Assembly: GCA_002730035.1 (NCBI GenBank)
Contig: PBYU01000023.1
Coordinates: 38,496 to 102,495 of the forward strand
Length of the DNA stretch: 64,000 nucleotides
Direction: 5' to 3'
Source of the DNA: Gammaproteobacteria bacterium
GTDB taxonomy: Bacteria > Pseudomonadota > Gammaproteobacteria > Pseudomonadales > Pseudohongiellaceae
In this document: one piece after another, positions 9,985 through 18,813 of the stretch
Numbering within the stretch: the stretch's first letter is position 1
How the letters are laid out: each line of letters starts with the position of its first letter
Notes under the pieces: model-generated
Database searches by the model: none
What the model was told of the DNA's origin: nothing
What the model saw: only the letters and a program-made list of their open reading frames with translations
Program-made: the position numbers and the translations under genes

Positions 9985-11964
9985 CTAGTCCGGAAGAGCA
10001 TAGGCAATCAGCTGGGGCGCGGGATTGGTCAGCACCGCCACCACGATATACTGCTTGCCATCCTGGCTATAGGTCATCGGTGCGGCTCTAGCAGAAGCTG
10101 GCATCTCAACTGAGGCCAGTTCGGCACCGCTGGCCTTGTCTCTCGCGATCAGCCGTGCCCCATCGCTGTAGTTCTGCGCATGAATTAACATATTTGGAGT
10201 TACCAGAATCGGATTGCGACCGCCACCGCCCAGTGGGGGCAGGTCGATTCCTTCTAACGCCGGATGATTGTTGACGTTGGGTGAGCGGTCGCCGTTTGCT
10301 ACTCGCCACAGGATATCGCCCGTGTTCATGTCGATGGCGGTAATCGTGGCATAGGGAGGTTTCAGTAACGGCAGGCCTTGCGGACCGCGTGCACCACCAT
10401 AGGAGAATCGGCGGAAGCGCAGCGTCGATTCGTCCGGATCGGTTTCTCTTACTATGGGAACCGATATTGAATCGGAAGACGGCACATAGAGCATACCGGT
10501 TTCAGGATCGACCGCTGCACCCATCCAGTTGGCACCGCCACCAGCGGACGGCCTCAGGATCGTGCCCCGATTGCCACCCACTTCGGACAGGGTGATCGGT
10601 GTAAACAGGGGTCCGTAGGTGTACTCGCTGATGATTTCTTCGGCTTCGGCGCGCAGTTCAGGTGTGAAGTCGATCAGGTCATCGACAGTGAGCCCCTGGG
10701 CTTCGAAGGGTGGTGGTTTGCTGGGGAAGGGCTGTGTGGGGGATAGCCGATCGCCTGGCAACACGGGTGTCAGGGGAACTTCTCTCTCTTCTATAGTCCA
10801 GATTGGCTCGCCAGTTTCCCGATCGAAGGCGAATACGAAACCCTGCTTGGTGACCTGTGCAAGGGCTTTGATCCGTCTGCCCTCTACCGTGACATCCAAC
10901 AGATTAGGTGCGGCCGGCGGGTCGTAATCCCAGATGCCATGGTGCACCATCTGAAAATGCCAGCGGCGTTCGCCAGTCTGGGCATCGACGGCCACAACGG
11001 ACTGGCTGAACAGGTTATCGCCAGGGCGGTTGCCGCCGTAGAAGTCGTCGGTCGGTGCATCGATCGGCAAGTACACCAATCCCAGTTCAGGATCGGCGCT
11101 CATCATCGACCACACGCCGCTGTTGCCGGTGCGACGCCAGGATTCTTCTTCCCAGGTATCCACGCCGTACTCGCCGGCCAGTGGGATGGTATGAAAGGTC
11201 CACACGGTCTCGCCGGTATGCACATCGAAACCACGCACCCACATGGGCGGGCGCTCTCTCAACAAGGGTCGCGCCTGAGTTATTGTAGAAGTGACTACAA
11301 TATCGCCGATTACAATAGGCGGTGAGACGACCGCTACCGGTTGTGCGCCCTGCCAGTCCAGCACGTCTCGGGTTGCGCGAGGCAGGCCGACGGAGAGGTC
11401 GACCCTGCCACCATTAAAATTGGCATCGGGAATGCCAGTCTCGGCATCCACTGAAACGAGATAGCCGTCATTGGTGCCAACAATGATTCTGGCTTCAATG
11501 CCATCGGACCAGTAGCTGACACCCCGCGTATGGAAACCGATGTTGTTGACCGGCGAGCCAGACAGGTAGACTTCGGTATCATGAGTCCACAGAGTCTCAC
11601 CGGTGGTGGCATCGAGAGCTGCAATCAGGTTCATCGCCGTGATGATGTAAAGCCTGTCACCAATCTTGAGTGGGGTTCCCTGGAAGTTGTTGATGTTTAC
11701 ATAACCGTTCACTTCCTCCAGTGCTTCGATGTCGAGCTCGGTATCTACGGAGGTCCAAGTCCAGGCAACTTCCAGGTCTTCGAAGTTCGCGGCATTAATC
11801 TGGTCCAGAGGTGAGTACTTGGTGGAGCCCGTATCGCCGCCATAGCTTGGCCAGTCGCCAGATTGGGTGCCGTACTGCGCGAGGGCGCTGCAAGACAGTA
11901 TTGTTGACACAAAAGCTACTGCGAATTGTTTCGTGGGTTGCTGGCTGAATTTGAAGCTAAGCAT
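9985..11964 (-). CDS. PQQ-binding-like beta-propeller quinoprotein dehydrogenase
   Basis: Likely start at 11964 (MLSFKFSQQPTKQF..., signal peptide); GDWPSYGGDTGSTKYSPLDQINAANFEDLEVAWTW and FAFDRETGEPIWTIEE repeats. Confidence 0.88.
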   Translation of the reverse strand: MLSFKFSQQPTKQFAVAFVSTILSCSALAQYGTQSGDWPSYGGDTGSTKYSPLDQINAANFEDLEVAWTWTSVDTELDIEALEEVNGYVNINNFQGTPLKIGDRLYIITAMNLIAALDATTGETLWTHDTEVYLSGSPVNNIGFHTRGVSYWSDGIEARIIVGTNDGYLVSVDAETGIPDANFNGGRVDLSVGLPRATRDVLDWQGAQPVAVVSPPIVIGDIVVTSTITQARPLLRERPPMWVRGFDVHTGETVWTFHTIPLAGEYGVDTWEEESWRRTGNSGVWSMMSADPELGLVYLPIDAPTDDFYGGNRPGDNLFSQSVVAVDAQTGERRWHFQMVHHGIWDYDPPAAPNLLDVTVEGRRIKALAQVTKQGFVFAFDRETGEPIWTIEEREVPLTPVLPGDRLSPTQPFPSKPPPFEAQGLTVDDLIDFTPELRAEAEEIISEYTYGPLFTPITLSEVGGNRGTILRPSAGGGANWMGAAVDPETGMLYVPSSDSISVPIVRETDPDESTLRFRRFSYGGARGPQGLPLLKPPYATITAIDMNTGDILWRVANGDRSPNVNNHPALEGIDLPPLGGGGRNPILVTPNMLIHAQNYSDGARLIARDKASGAELASVEMPASARAAPMTYSQDGKQYIVVAVLTNPAPQLIAYALPD

Positions 11965-11986
11965 TAACAATTCCCTATAAGCAAAG

Positions 11987-13855
11987 TTAGGGCAGGCTAT
12001 AAGCCACCAGGGTGTCGGAGGCGACAATAACCAGGTACTGCTTGCCGTCGTCGCCAAGATAGGTCATTGGGTTGGCATTGCCGCGCCTCTCCATTACATC
12101 TTCCCAGATGATGTCACCGCTGGTCGCATCCAGCGCTCGGAAACGGTTGTCATCGGTGGCAGCGATGAATAACAAGTTTGATGCAGTGATCAGCGCAGCG
12201 GCACGGCCGGGTCTGCCAGTGTTCTGTTTGTCCACCGTCAGTCCTTCGGTAATTCCGAGAGGAATCTGCCAGGCGATATCACCCGTGCTGGTGTCTACCG
12301 CGGTGAGCTTGCCCCAGGGCGGTTTCTGACAGGGCATACTGCGGCCATTGAGGCGCACATCAAAACCAGCCGGTTGTGGTCCGCGGCGCACATAGGCGGG
12401 ATTACTTCCCGGTTCGGCGTCTTCTATCCAGCCGAACGTACCGATGTCGGCAGCGAAGATGTATACGTAGCCGTTGTTGGGATTGTGCGCCACACCGCCC
12501 CAGTTGGGACCACCGGCAAGGCCGGGAAACAGCAGTGTAGTCTGCCCACCAGCACCATCCGGACGGTAGGCCCAGGGTGTAAAGGCGCCGACGTTGTAAA
12601 TATCACCCACAGCCTCTACCAGTTCCGCACAGGCAGCCGCATGTTGGGCGTTGGTATCCGCCGCAGTCACTAAATCGGAGGAATCGTAACTCACTCGAGC
12701 CATCGGTCCAGGCTTAATCGGAATCGGTTGGGTGGGAAAAGTCTCCTCACCCGGCACGCCGCTCTGGGTAACAGGACGTTCTTCGACGGCATACACTGGC
12801 TCGCCGGTTTCCCGATTCAATACATAGAGATACCCGGATTTGGTGGTCACACCCAGCGCAGGAATCCTGTTGCCGTTCTGTTCTATGTCAAACAAAGCCG
12901 GAGGCGCAGGTGGATCATGATCCCATAGATCGTGATGAATGGTCTGGAAGTGCCAGGCATACTCGCCGCTGTGGATGTCCACGGCAACCAGCGAATTGGC
13001 ATAGAGATTGGAGCCGGCTCTATCACCGCCATACCCGAAAGGAATAGGCGAGGCTAAGGGAAGGTAAAGCTGATCGCGTTCCGCATCGATGGTGAAATAG
13101 AATGGCCAGGCATTGGCGCCCAGTGCTCCCACCCAGCTATCGCCTTCCCATGTGTCATTACCGGGACTACCGGCCTGCGGCACGGAACTGAATGCCCATA
13201 AACTTGTTCCGTTAATCGCACTGAACGCGCGTGCATTGCCGATGCCACCGATGGCACCACGCGGCGTATTCGCGCCGACGATGATGACGTTTTCATACAC
13301 CATGGGAACCGAGATATAGGGCACGCCCAACTCGATCATGCCGGACTCGCCAAACTCCCGATCCAACTCGCCAGTTTCGGCATCAAGTGCTACCAGACGA
13401 TCGAAGGCGGTATAGAAAATGCGGGCAGACTGGCCGCCCTGACCGGGCCAGTAAGAAACGCCGCGTCTCGAGGGCGCGTTCAACGGAACCGGATGACGCC
13501 ACAGTTCCTCACCAGTGACTGGATTCAATGCCACGACGCTGTCAACAGTAGGCAGGTACATCACATCGTCTACCACTATCGGGGTAGCCTGGGAATTGGG
13601 TTCCCGCGGATTCTGGGCGTCATCGTTGCGCAGGGAGAAGCGCCAGCTTTCCGCCAGGGAATTCACATTGCCGGCATTAATCTGATCGAGTAAAGAGTAT
13701 CCGGTACCGGCTACATTACCGCGGTACATGGGCCAGTCAGTGGAGCCGGTCCCGAGAGATTCGGCTGCCTCACCGGTGTCCTGAGAGCATGCGCCCAGTG
13801 CGATCAGGCTCAAGAACAGCGCGCGCGTCTTCAGCGAACAAGATAGGTCCTTCAT
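11987..13855 (-). CDS. PQQ-binding-like beta-propeller quinoprotein dehydrogenase, lipoprotein
   Basis: Lipobox-like ALGACSQ; DWPMYRGNVAGTGYSLLDQINAGNVNSLAESW, YVLNRETGEPVYAVEERPV. Tandem paralogue of the preceding gene. Confidence 0.88.
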   Translation of the reverse strand: MKDLSCSLKTRALFLSLIALGACSQDTGEAAESLGTGSTDWPMYRGNVAGTGYSLLDQINAGNVNSLAESWRFSLRNDDAQNPREPNSQATPIVVDDVMYLPTVDSVVALNPVTGEELWRHPVPLNAPSRRGVSYWPGQGGQSARIFYTAFDRLVALDAETGELDREFGESGMIELGVPYISVPMVYENVIIVGANTPRGAIGGIGNARAFSAINGTSLWAFSSVPQAGSPGNDTWEGDSWVGALGANAWPFYFTIDAERDQLYLPLASPIPFGYGGDRAGSNLYANSLVAVDIHSGEYAWHFQTIHHDLWDHDPPAPPALFDIEQNGNRIPALGVTTKSGYLYVLNRETGEPVYAVEERPVTQSGVPGEETFPTQPIPIKPGPMARVSYDSSDLVTAADTNAQHAAACAELVEAVGDIYNVGAFTPWAYRPDGAGGQTTLLFPGLAGGPNWGGVAHNPNNGYVYIFAADIGTFGWIEDAEPGSNPAYVRRGPQPAGFDVRLNGRSMPCQKPPWGKLTAVDTSTGDIAWQIPLGITEGLTVDKQNTGRPGRAAALITASNLLFIAATDDNRFRALDATSGDIIWEDVMERRGNANPMTYLGDDGKQYLVIVASDTLVAYSLP

Positions 13856-13942
13856 GTCATCCCCTTTTTCTTCTTCGTTTTTTTAGTCCAGTAAAGAGCA
13901 GACCAGGATTGACGAGTGTACGTGAAAGCCGCTAATTTGTAT

Positions 13943-14875
13943 TCAGGGCCGTGCGATTATCATGGCGAAGTGCGGCAGCAAACCACCACTCGCCACCAGG
14001 GTGTCTTCGATGTCGAAGATCAACTGTAGGATCTGCATGGATTCGGCATCGCTCTCTTTAAAATTGCCGGCAATATCCAACAACATGAATTGCATTAAGG
14101 TGCCACCGGTGTAGTTGAACTCTTCTATTTTGAAATGACGCTTCAGCGAGTCGACAATTTCTTCAGAATGAATCGCTTCTGATGGGTCCACCCGTTCGAC
14201 TTCGGCGGGATCCGGGTAGTGCACCTGCTTGCGAATCTGTCCACGGTCGTGCTCAGCATGGGAGACACGGTATTTTTCTGGAATCAGGTGGAACACCGAC
14301 TGCATCACTTCCTTTTCCCGGTCGCTGAAGGTGAACCGATTCGGCCCGATGTACTCATTGACGAACAGGTAGCCGTCCTGCTTCAGCGCGGTGCAACACT
14401 TGATTAAAATAGCGTCCAGATCAGACATGTGATGTAGCGATGAATTGAAATAGATGGCATCGTAGTCGCTTAAAGGAAAGGGGTTCGTTTCCACGTTGCA
14501 GACACTGTAGTGAATGGTGTCCTGCATACCGGCATTAACGGCCTCCTCGCGGGCAATCTCGATGCGTTTCGGCGCCAGATCGATGCCGTCGATGTGCCTG
14601 GCCGTATTGATACTGGCCAGATGGCGCTCCAGCGCGCCGTCGCCACTACCAATGCTTAGCACCCGCTCCACTGGACACTGTTCGGCGAGGAAGTGCTTTA
14701 CACTGAAGTTAACCCAGCTCTCATAGTCCCTGCCACCGGCCGCCTTCGACTGGTGATGGCGGTTGATCACGGGATTGGCAAGCCAGTAAGTCTCACCGAA
14801 ATAGGTCTCGTCTGTGTGCTCGTCCCAGTAATCGGCTACTTTGCGGTCGGTACTTCGCCGTTCTTGTTCTACCAC
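13943..14875 (-). CDS. class I SAM-dependent methyltransferase
   Basis: RVLSIGSGDGALERHLAS motif I; DAIYFNSSLHHMSDLDAILIKC. Confidence 0.85.
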   Translation of the reverse strand: MVEQERRSTDRKVADYWDEHTDETYFGETYWLANPVINRHHQSKAAGGRDYESWVNFSVKHFLAEQCPVERVLSIGSGDGALERHLASINTARHIDGIDLAPKRIEIAREEAVNAGMQDTIHYSVCNVETNPFPLSDYDAIYFNSSLHHMSDLDAILIKCCTALKQDGYLFVNEYIGPNRFTFSDREKEVMQSVFHLIPEKYRVSHAEHDRGQIRKQVHYPDPAEVERVDPSEAIHSEEIVDSLKRHFKIEEFNYTGGTLMQFMLLDIAGNFKESDAESMQILQLIFDIEDTLVASGGLLPHFAMIIARP

Positions 14876-15017
14876 TCTTACTTCCTACGTTGTGGAAGTT
14901 TCTGCGGTTATTGTAGCGGTAAACACGCTAAATGGAAGTTGCCGGTTGGACATGATGGCGCTAGAGTTGTAGCAATAAATCCCCAACAGAGGGATTACAC
15001 CAGAAGGAGCGTGCGCC

Positions 15018-16220
15018 ATGAAAACCACACTAACCGCTATTTGCCTCAGTCTGTTGATTTCACCGTCTGTGCTAGCACAGCGGGGCACACCCCCTGAGCT
15101 CCCCGATGGTCGGGGTAAGGCGCTGGTGCAGACGGTTTGCTCGACCTGTCATAGCACGGCGACCATTAGTCGCTCGGTTGGCTATAGTAGTGCCACCGAA
15201 TGGCGCCGGGTGTTCTCCACCATGATCGACCTGAATGGTGCTCAGGCAAACACCGTTGCCAGATATCTCGCTGCAAATTTTCCAGAAGACCTATCACGAC
15301 GCCCGAATCTGATCGCAGGCGATGTGGAGATCGAGATCATCGAATGGACCGTGCCAACCCTCGGTCAACGTGCCCGAGATCCTGTTGAGGCACCGGATGG
15401 TTCCATCTGGTGGACCGGCATGTGGGCCAGCCTCACCGGTCGACTCGATCCTGAAACCGGTTTGATGGAAGAGTATCAACTTCCCGCCAGTGCCCGTCCC
15501 CATACCATCGTGCCGGATGAAGACGGTAACATCTGGTACACCGGCAACAGCAATGCCACGGTTGGTATGCTGGACCCTGCTACCGGCATCGTTACCGAGT
15601 ATAAGACCGAGGCTCGCGATCCCCATTCCGCCACGTTTCATCCCAATGGCAATCTCTATTTCACTGCTCAGGGTGCCGCCATGCTGGGACGCCTGAACCC
15701 GGTCACCGGTGACCTGAAAGAGATCGATACCGAACCTCGGCCCTATGGTATTCAGGCCGGCTCCGACGGGACCCTGTGGATAGCCTACAACGGCACGAAT
15801 AAAATCGGTGCCATGCACCCGGATACCATGGAAGTAAAATACTATGAAGTACCCGATACTCGCACCCGGGTGCGTCGCCTGGGGCTGGACAGCGAAGGTA
15901 TCGTCTGGTTCGTTAATTCCACCATGGGCAAGATTGGCCGATTGGATCCTGCCACGGGGGATATCAAGCAGTGGGATTCCCCCAGCGGTCCCAATTCCCA
16001 TCCCTATGCGATTGCAGTTATAGACGACGTTATATGGTACAACGAATCCGGTATGCGTCCCGATGCGCTGGTGAGATTCAACCCGCGCACCGAATCATTC
16101 CAGAGCTGGGCGATTCCCTCCGGTGTCGGCATCGTGAGAAATGTCTGGGTAACGGAAGAGGGCAATCTGCTGATTCACCAGAGCAGTACCAATCAGGTGG
16201 GTCTGGTCAAAATAGACTGA
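15018..16220 (+). CDS. secreted Vgb-like (virginiamycin B lyase family) beta-propeller with N-terminal c-type haem motif
   Basis: Signal peptide; CSTCH haem motif; repeats DGSIWWTGMWASLTGRLDPETG, DGNIWYTGNSNATVGMLDPATG. Confidence 0.85.
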   Translation: MKTTLTAICLSLLISPSVLAQRGTPPELPDGRGKALVQTVCSTCHSTATISRSVGYSSATEWRRVFSTMIDLNGAQANTVARYLAANFPEDLSRRPNLIAGDVEIEIIEWTVPTLGQRARDPVEAPDGSIWWTGMWASLTGRLDPETGLMEEYQLPASARPHTIVPDEDGNIWYTGNSNATVGMLDPATGIVTEYKTEARDPHSATFHPNGNLYFTAQGAAMLGRLNPVTGDLKEIDTEPRPYGIQAGSDGTLWIAYNGTNKIGAMHPDTMEVKYYEVPDTRTRVRRLGLDSEGIVWFVNSTMGKIGRLDPATGDIKQWDSPSGPNSHPYAIAVIDDVIWYNESGMRPDALVRFNPRTESFQSWAIPSGVGIVRNVWVTEEGNLLIHQSSTNQVGLVKID

Positions 16221-16249
16221 AGCAGATCGCGAATTCAGGGAGAAGTAGA

Positions 16250-16339
16250 GGACACTAACAATTTAACAACTTAGCTTTGTATTCGGCTATTAGATTTTTA
16301 TATAACTCGGTCACTTATGTTGTCAAATTGTTAGTGTCC
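16250..16339. repeat. inverted repeat A with GGACACTAA...TTAGTGTCC ends (21-nt arms, one mismatch)
   Basis: Left arm ggacactaacaatttaacaac 16250-16270; right arm gttgtcaaattgttagtgtcc 16319-16339. Confidence 0.9.
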
Positions 16340-16394
16340 CCATTTATTTTTTCCCACGGCCCTTTTGCGGGCAATATTAATTCACTTGTTAGAT

Positions 16395-16617
16395 TTATTG
16401 CTCTGATAATGGACGTTTTTTAATATAAACCCATCCTTCTCGCCCGTCAGCGAGAGTAAACCCTCTGGCTTTGACTTCGATTAATAGCTTCCTACATTCG
16501 TCGGGCTGGGCACCGGTAACCTTAGATAAAGTATCTAAAGATCTTCCGTCTTTAAACCTTGAGTCACTTAGCATTTTATTTAAAAGCTCTATCCTGGCAG
16601 GCTCACCTACACCAGTT
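16395..16617 (-). pseudogene. C-terminal gene remnant (small helix-rich/winged-helix-like segment)
   Basis: Minus-strand frame reads ...TGVGEPARIELLNKMLSDSRFKDGRSLDTLSKVTGAQPDECRKLLIEVKARGFTLADGREGWVYIKKRPLSEQ*; no upstream start or body, runs into the palindrome. Confidence 0.55.
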
Positions 16618-16618
16618 A

Positions 16619-16672
16619 AAAATGGGGTCAGAGTAAATATACAGTACTGTATATTTACTCTGACCCCATTTT
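16619..16672. repeat. perfect 54-bp palindrome (27-bp arms)
   Basis: aaaatggggtcagagtaaatatacagt|actgtatatttactctgaccccatttt, all 27 pairs complementary. Confidence 0.97.
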
Positions 16673-16680
16673 CTCGCAGA

Positions 16681-17814
16681 TTATCGGGTTAGCGACGGAT
16701 CGGCGTGCATCAACGCCAGCGCGGCGAATCCCGTGGCTGCGTCGGCCATCATGAGACCTCTGTCCGACGTCGGATCCCTCTCTCTATTGAGTGAGGAGGA
16801 AGGCCAAAGACCGGTGGTCGGGTCCTGATTCTGCACCAACCACGTGAGGGCCCGACTCAGGTTCTCTTGCTCGGGGGAAACACCGGTCCGCTGAAGCGCG
16901 AATGCGATCAACCCGGTGGCGTATCCATCGCTCCCGGGATTGGGATTGAGCTCATCCGGCCGCTCCCAGGACCCGAGTGAAGGGAGACTCCAACCGCCGT
17001 CGTCGTTTTGCAGGCGCCCCAGGGCAACTATGATGGATCGCTGTTGATCCTGAGTCAGAAGATCCGAGAGTTCGCCTGAAGCCCAAAGCAACATGACTCG
17101 GTCCAGTGCTGACCGGTCTTCCCAGTCCTCCTGAAGATAGCCCCTGAGCGATGCCACGTTATCCTGGAATTTGGTCGAGCTCGCGTACTGGTCCGGCGCG
17201 ATTCCAACTGCAACGGCGGCAAGTGCGGCTCCGAAATATGCCGCACCCTCCGACTCCCAAGGGGCCAGGTTGAAGTATAGCCAAGCCCAGCCACCGGACC
17301 CCTTTCCGCGTTTGAACTGAAGCTTCCAGAGATGCTCGAACGCCTGTCGTGTTTCGCTGCTCAGGCGTCCCTCCTCGGCGTCACGGTTGGCCAAGATCAG
17401 CGCGTTCAAAATGGCCTCCACCCCTCTCGACTCACTGGCCTTGGGGAGGCCGAATGTCTGATCGGGGTAGAATGGGTCCACTTCGTTCCACAACGCCACT
17501 CGCTTCTCGACGCCTTCCAGCAGGTCTACTTCGGGAGCGGCGAGTTTGGTCTCTCCAAGAACCGCGCGAAGTGCTGGACGAGCCAGCGCGTACGGCAGCG
17601 ATGTGTGACAGGAGACGCAAGACGTATTCTGGTCGCGGGCCGCCGTGGACCAAGTCATCCACCAGGCCAGTCGTCCATCGAGGTAGTCGGCTGCCGCCGC
17701 TTGATCCCACTCAGCCGACAACGCGGGCTGTGCCTGTGACTCGACCTCCCCAGGTCCAAGCACGAGGAACATACTCACTACACATAGCAGGGTAGTCTGC
17801 GGGATAGTCTTCAC
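16681..17814 (-). CDS. squalene/terpenoid-cyclase-like (alpha-toroid repeat) protein with c-type haem motif
   Basis: DTSCVSCH-type motif (NTSCVSCHTSLPYALARP), LQNDDGGWSLPSLGSW, TGLIAFALQRTG. Probable GTG start at 17814 behind GGAGG; the longer ORF extends to 17913. Confidence 0.7.
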   Translation of the reverse strand: MKTIPQTTLLCVVSMFLVLGPGEVESQAQPALSAEWDQAAAADYLDGRLAWWMTWSTAARDQNTSCVSCHTSLPYALARPALRAVLGETKLAAPEVDLLEGVEKRVALWNEVDPFYPDQTFGLPKASESRGVEAILNALILANRDAEEGRLSSETRQAFEHLWKLQFKRGKGSGGWAWLYFNLAPWESEGAAYFGAALAAVAVGIAPDQYASSTKFQDNVASLRGYLQEDWEDRSALDRVMLLWASGELSDLLTQDQQRSIIVALGRLQNDDGGWSLPSLGSWERPDELNPNPGSDGYATGLIAFALQRTGVSPEQENLSRALTWLVQNQDPTTGLWPSSSLNRERDPTSDRGLMMADAATGFAALALMHADPSLTR

Positions 17815-18201
17815 ACTCGTCACCTCCGTTAGGGCTGGTTTTCGGCCGACCGCCTGTCCTCGGAACGTGCACTCCGATGGATGTTCGACATAGAGTAGCT
17901 CCCCTCGTGACACGCATTTTCGTAGAGCACGTCATCGAACTTCCGGAAATCCATCTCACAGCCGTGTGTAGGGAGAATAGAAGCTATCTCCATTTAAGTC
18001 CACGTCTTCATAGTCAGAAAATCCCATCCGTCCTGTTTGTGGTCTGGCCCCGGTTTTACGGACCACCTCATTATGAGGCCGTAGACAAAGTAGGTAACTA
18101 TCGCGTAGCAGTTAATGCCAGGATGATGGACTCTTCAGATATCGAAGGGATAGAGTTACGTATGTTCAACGGCACGGACATGTAATACAGCAATTGCAGG
18201 T

Positions 18202-18269
18202 GACACTAATAGTTTAATAGCTTTAGGCTTGGAGCTGTATCGTCGTTAAGCTATTAAACTATTAGTGTC
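18202..18269. repeat. inverted repeat B (22-nt perfect arms)
   Basis: gacactaatagtttaatagctt 18202-18223 and aagctattaaactattagtgtc 18248-18269. Confidence 0.93.
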
Positions 18270-18298
18270 CCCTACTTTTCCAGAAAGGAAGTAACAAC

Positions 18299-18739
18299 AT
18301 GCTAAAAAAACTAGTAATTGGACTATCCCTGGTGAGCTTAGCCACCTTCGTTATCGGACAAACAGCGCTACCACCTGCGCTTTATGTGAGAGCCACCGAT
18401 ATGGCCACCGTGCTGGAAGCCTCGACCGAGGAACGGCAGTCGATGGGGGTATCGAATATCTCCAATGGTGATGACTACCGTATTAACGTCATTCATCGCA
18501 CGGTCGCGGCCGGTCCGATTGTGCATGATGTCGGTACCGAGCTGCATTTCATAACCGGCGGTGCCGGTACTCTGCATACCGGAGGCTACGTAGTCCGCCC
18601 CGAAAACGGCCCTGCCTATATCGAAGCGGGGCTGGCGCGTCGTGTCAGCGAAGGAGATGCGATTCTTATTCCGGAAGGTACGCCGCATCAATACACGGCA
18701 GTTGAGGGATCGGTTACCTACCTCGAAGTGCGATTCTAG
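18299..18739 (+). CDS. secreted cupin-domain protein
   Basis: Signal peptide; GTELHFITGGAGTLHTGG...GDAILIPEGTPHQYTAVEGSVTYLEVRF. Confidence 0.75.
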   Translation: MLKKLVIGLSLVSLATFVIGQTALPPALYVRATDMATVLEASTEERQSMGVSNISNGDDYRINVIHRTVAAGPIVHDVGTELHFITGGAGTLHTGGYVVRPENGPAYIEAGLARRVSEGDAILIPEGTPHQYTAVEGSVTYLEVRF

Positions 18740-18813
18740 GGCGCCTGAACGAGAAGGTGGCTACTCTTGCTTATATCAAAAGCATCAAGCGAATTACAAT
18801 TGTGGAGCGACTC

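Noticed and set aside
17877-18185. ORF 17877..18185 (+) in the islet
   Set aside because: No domain, signal or ribosome-binding site; composition suggests non-coding intergenic sequence.
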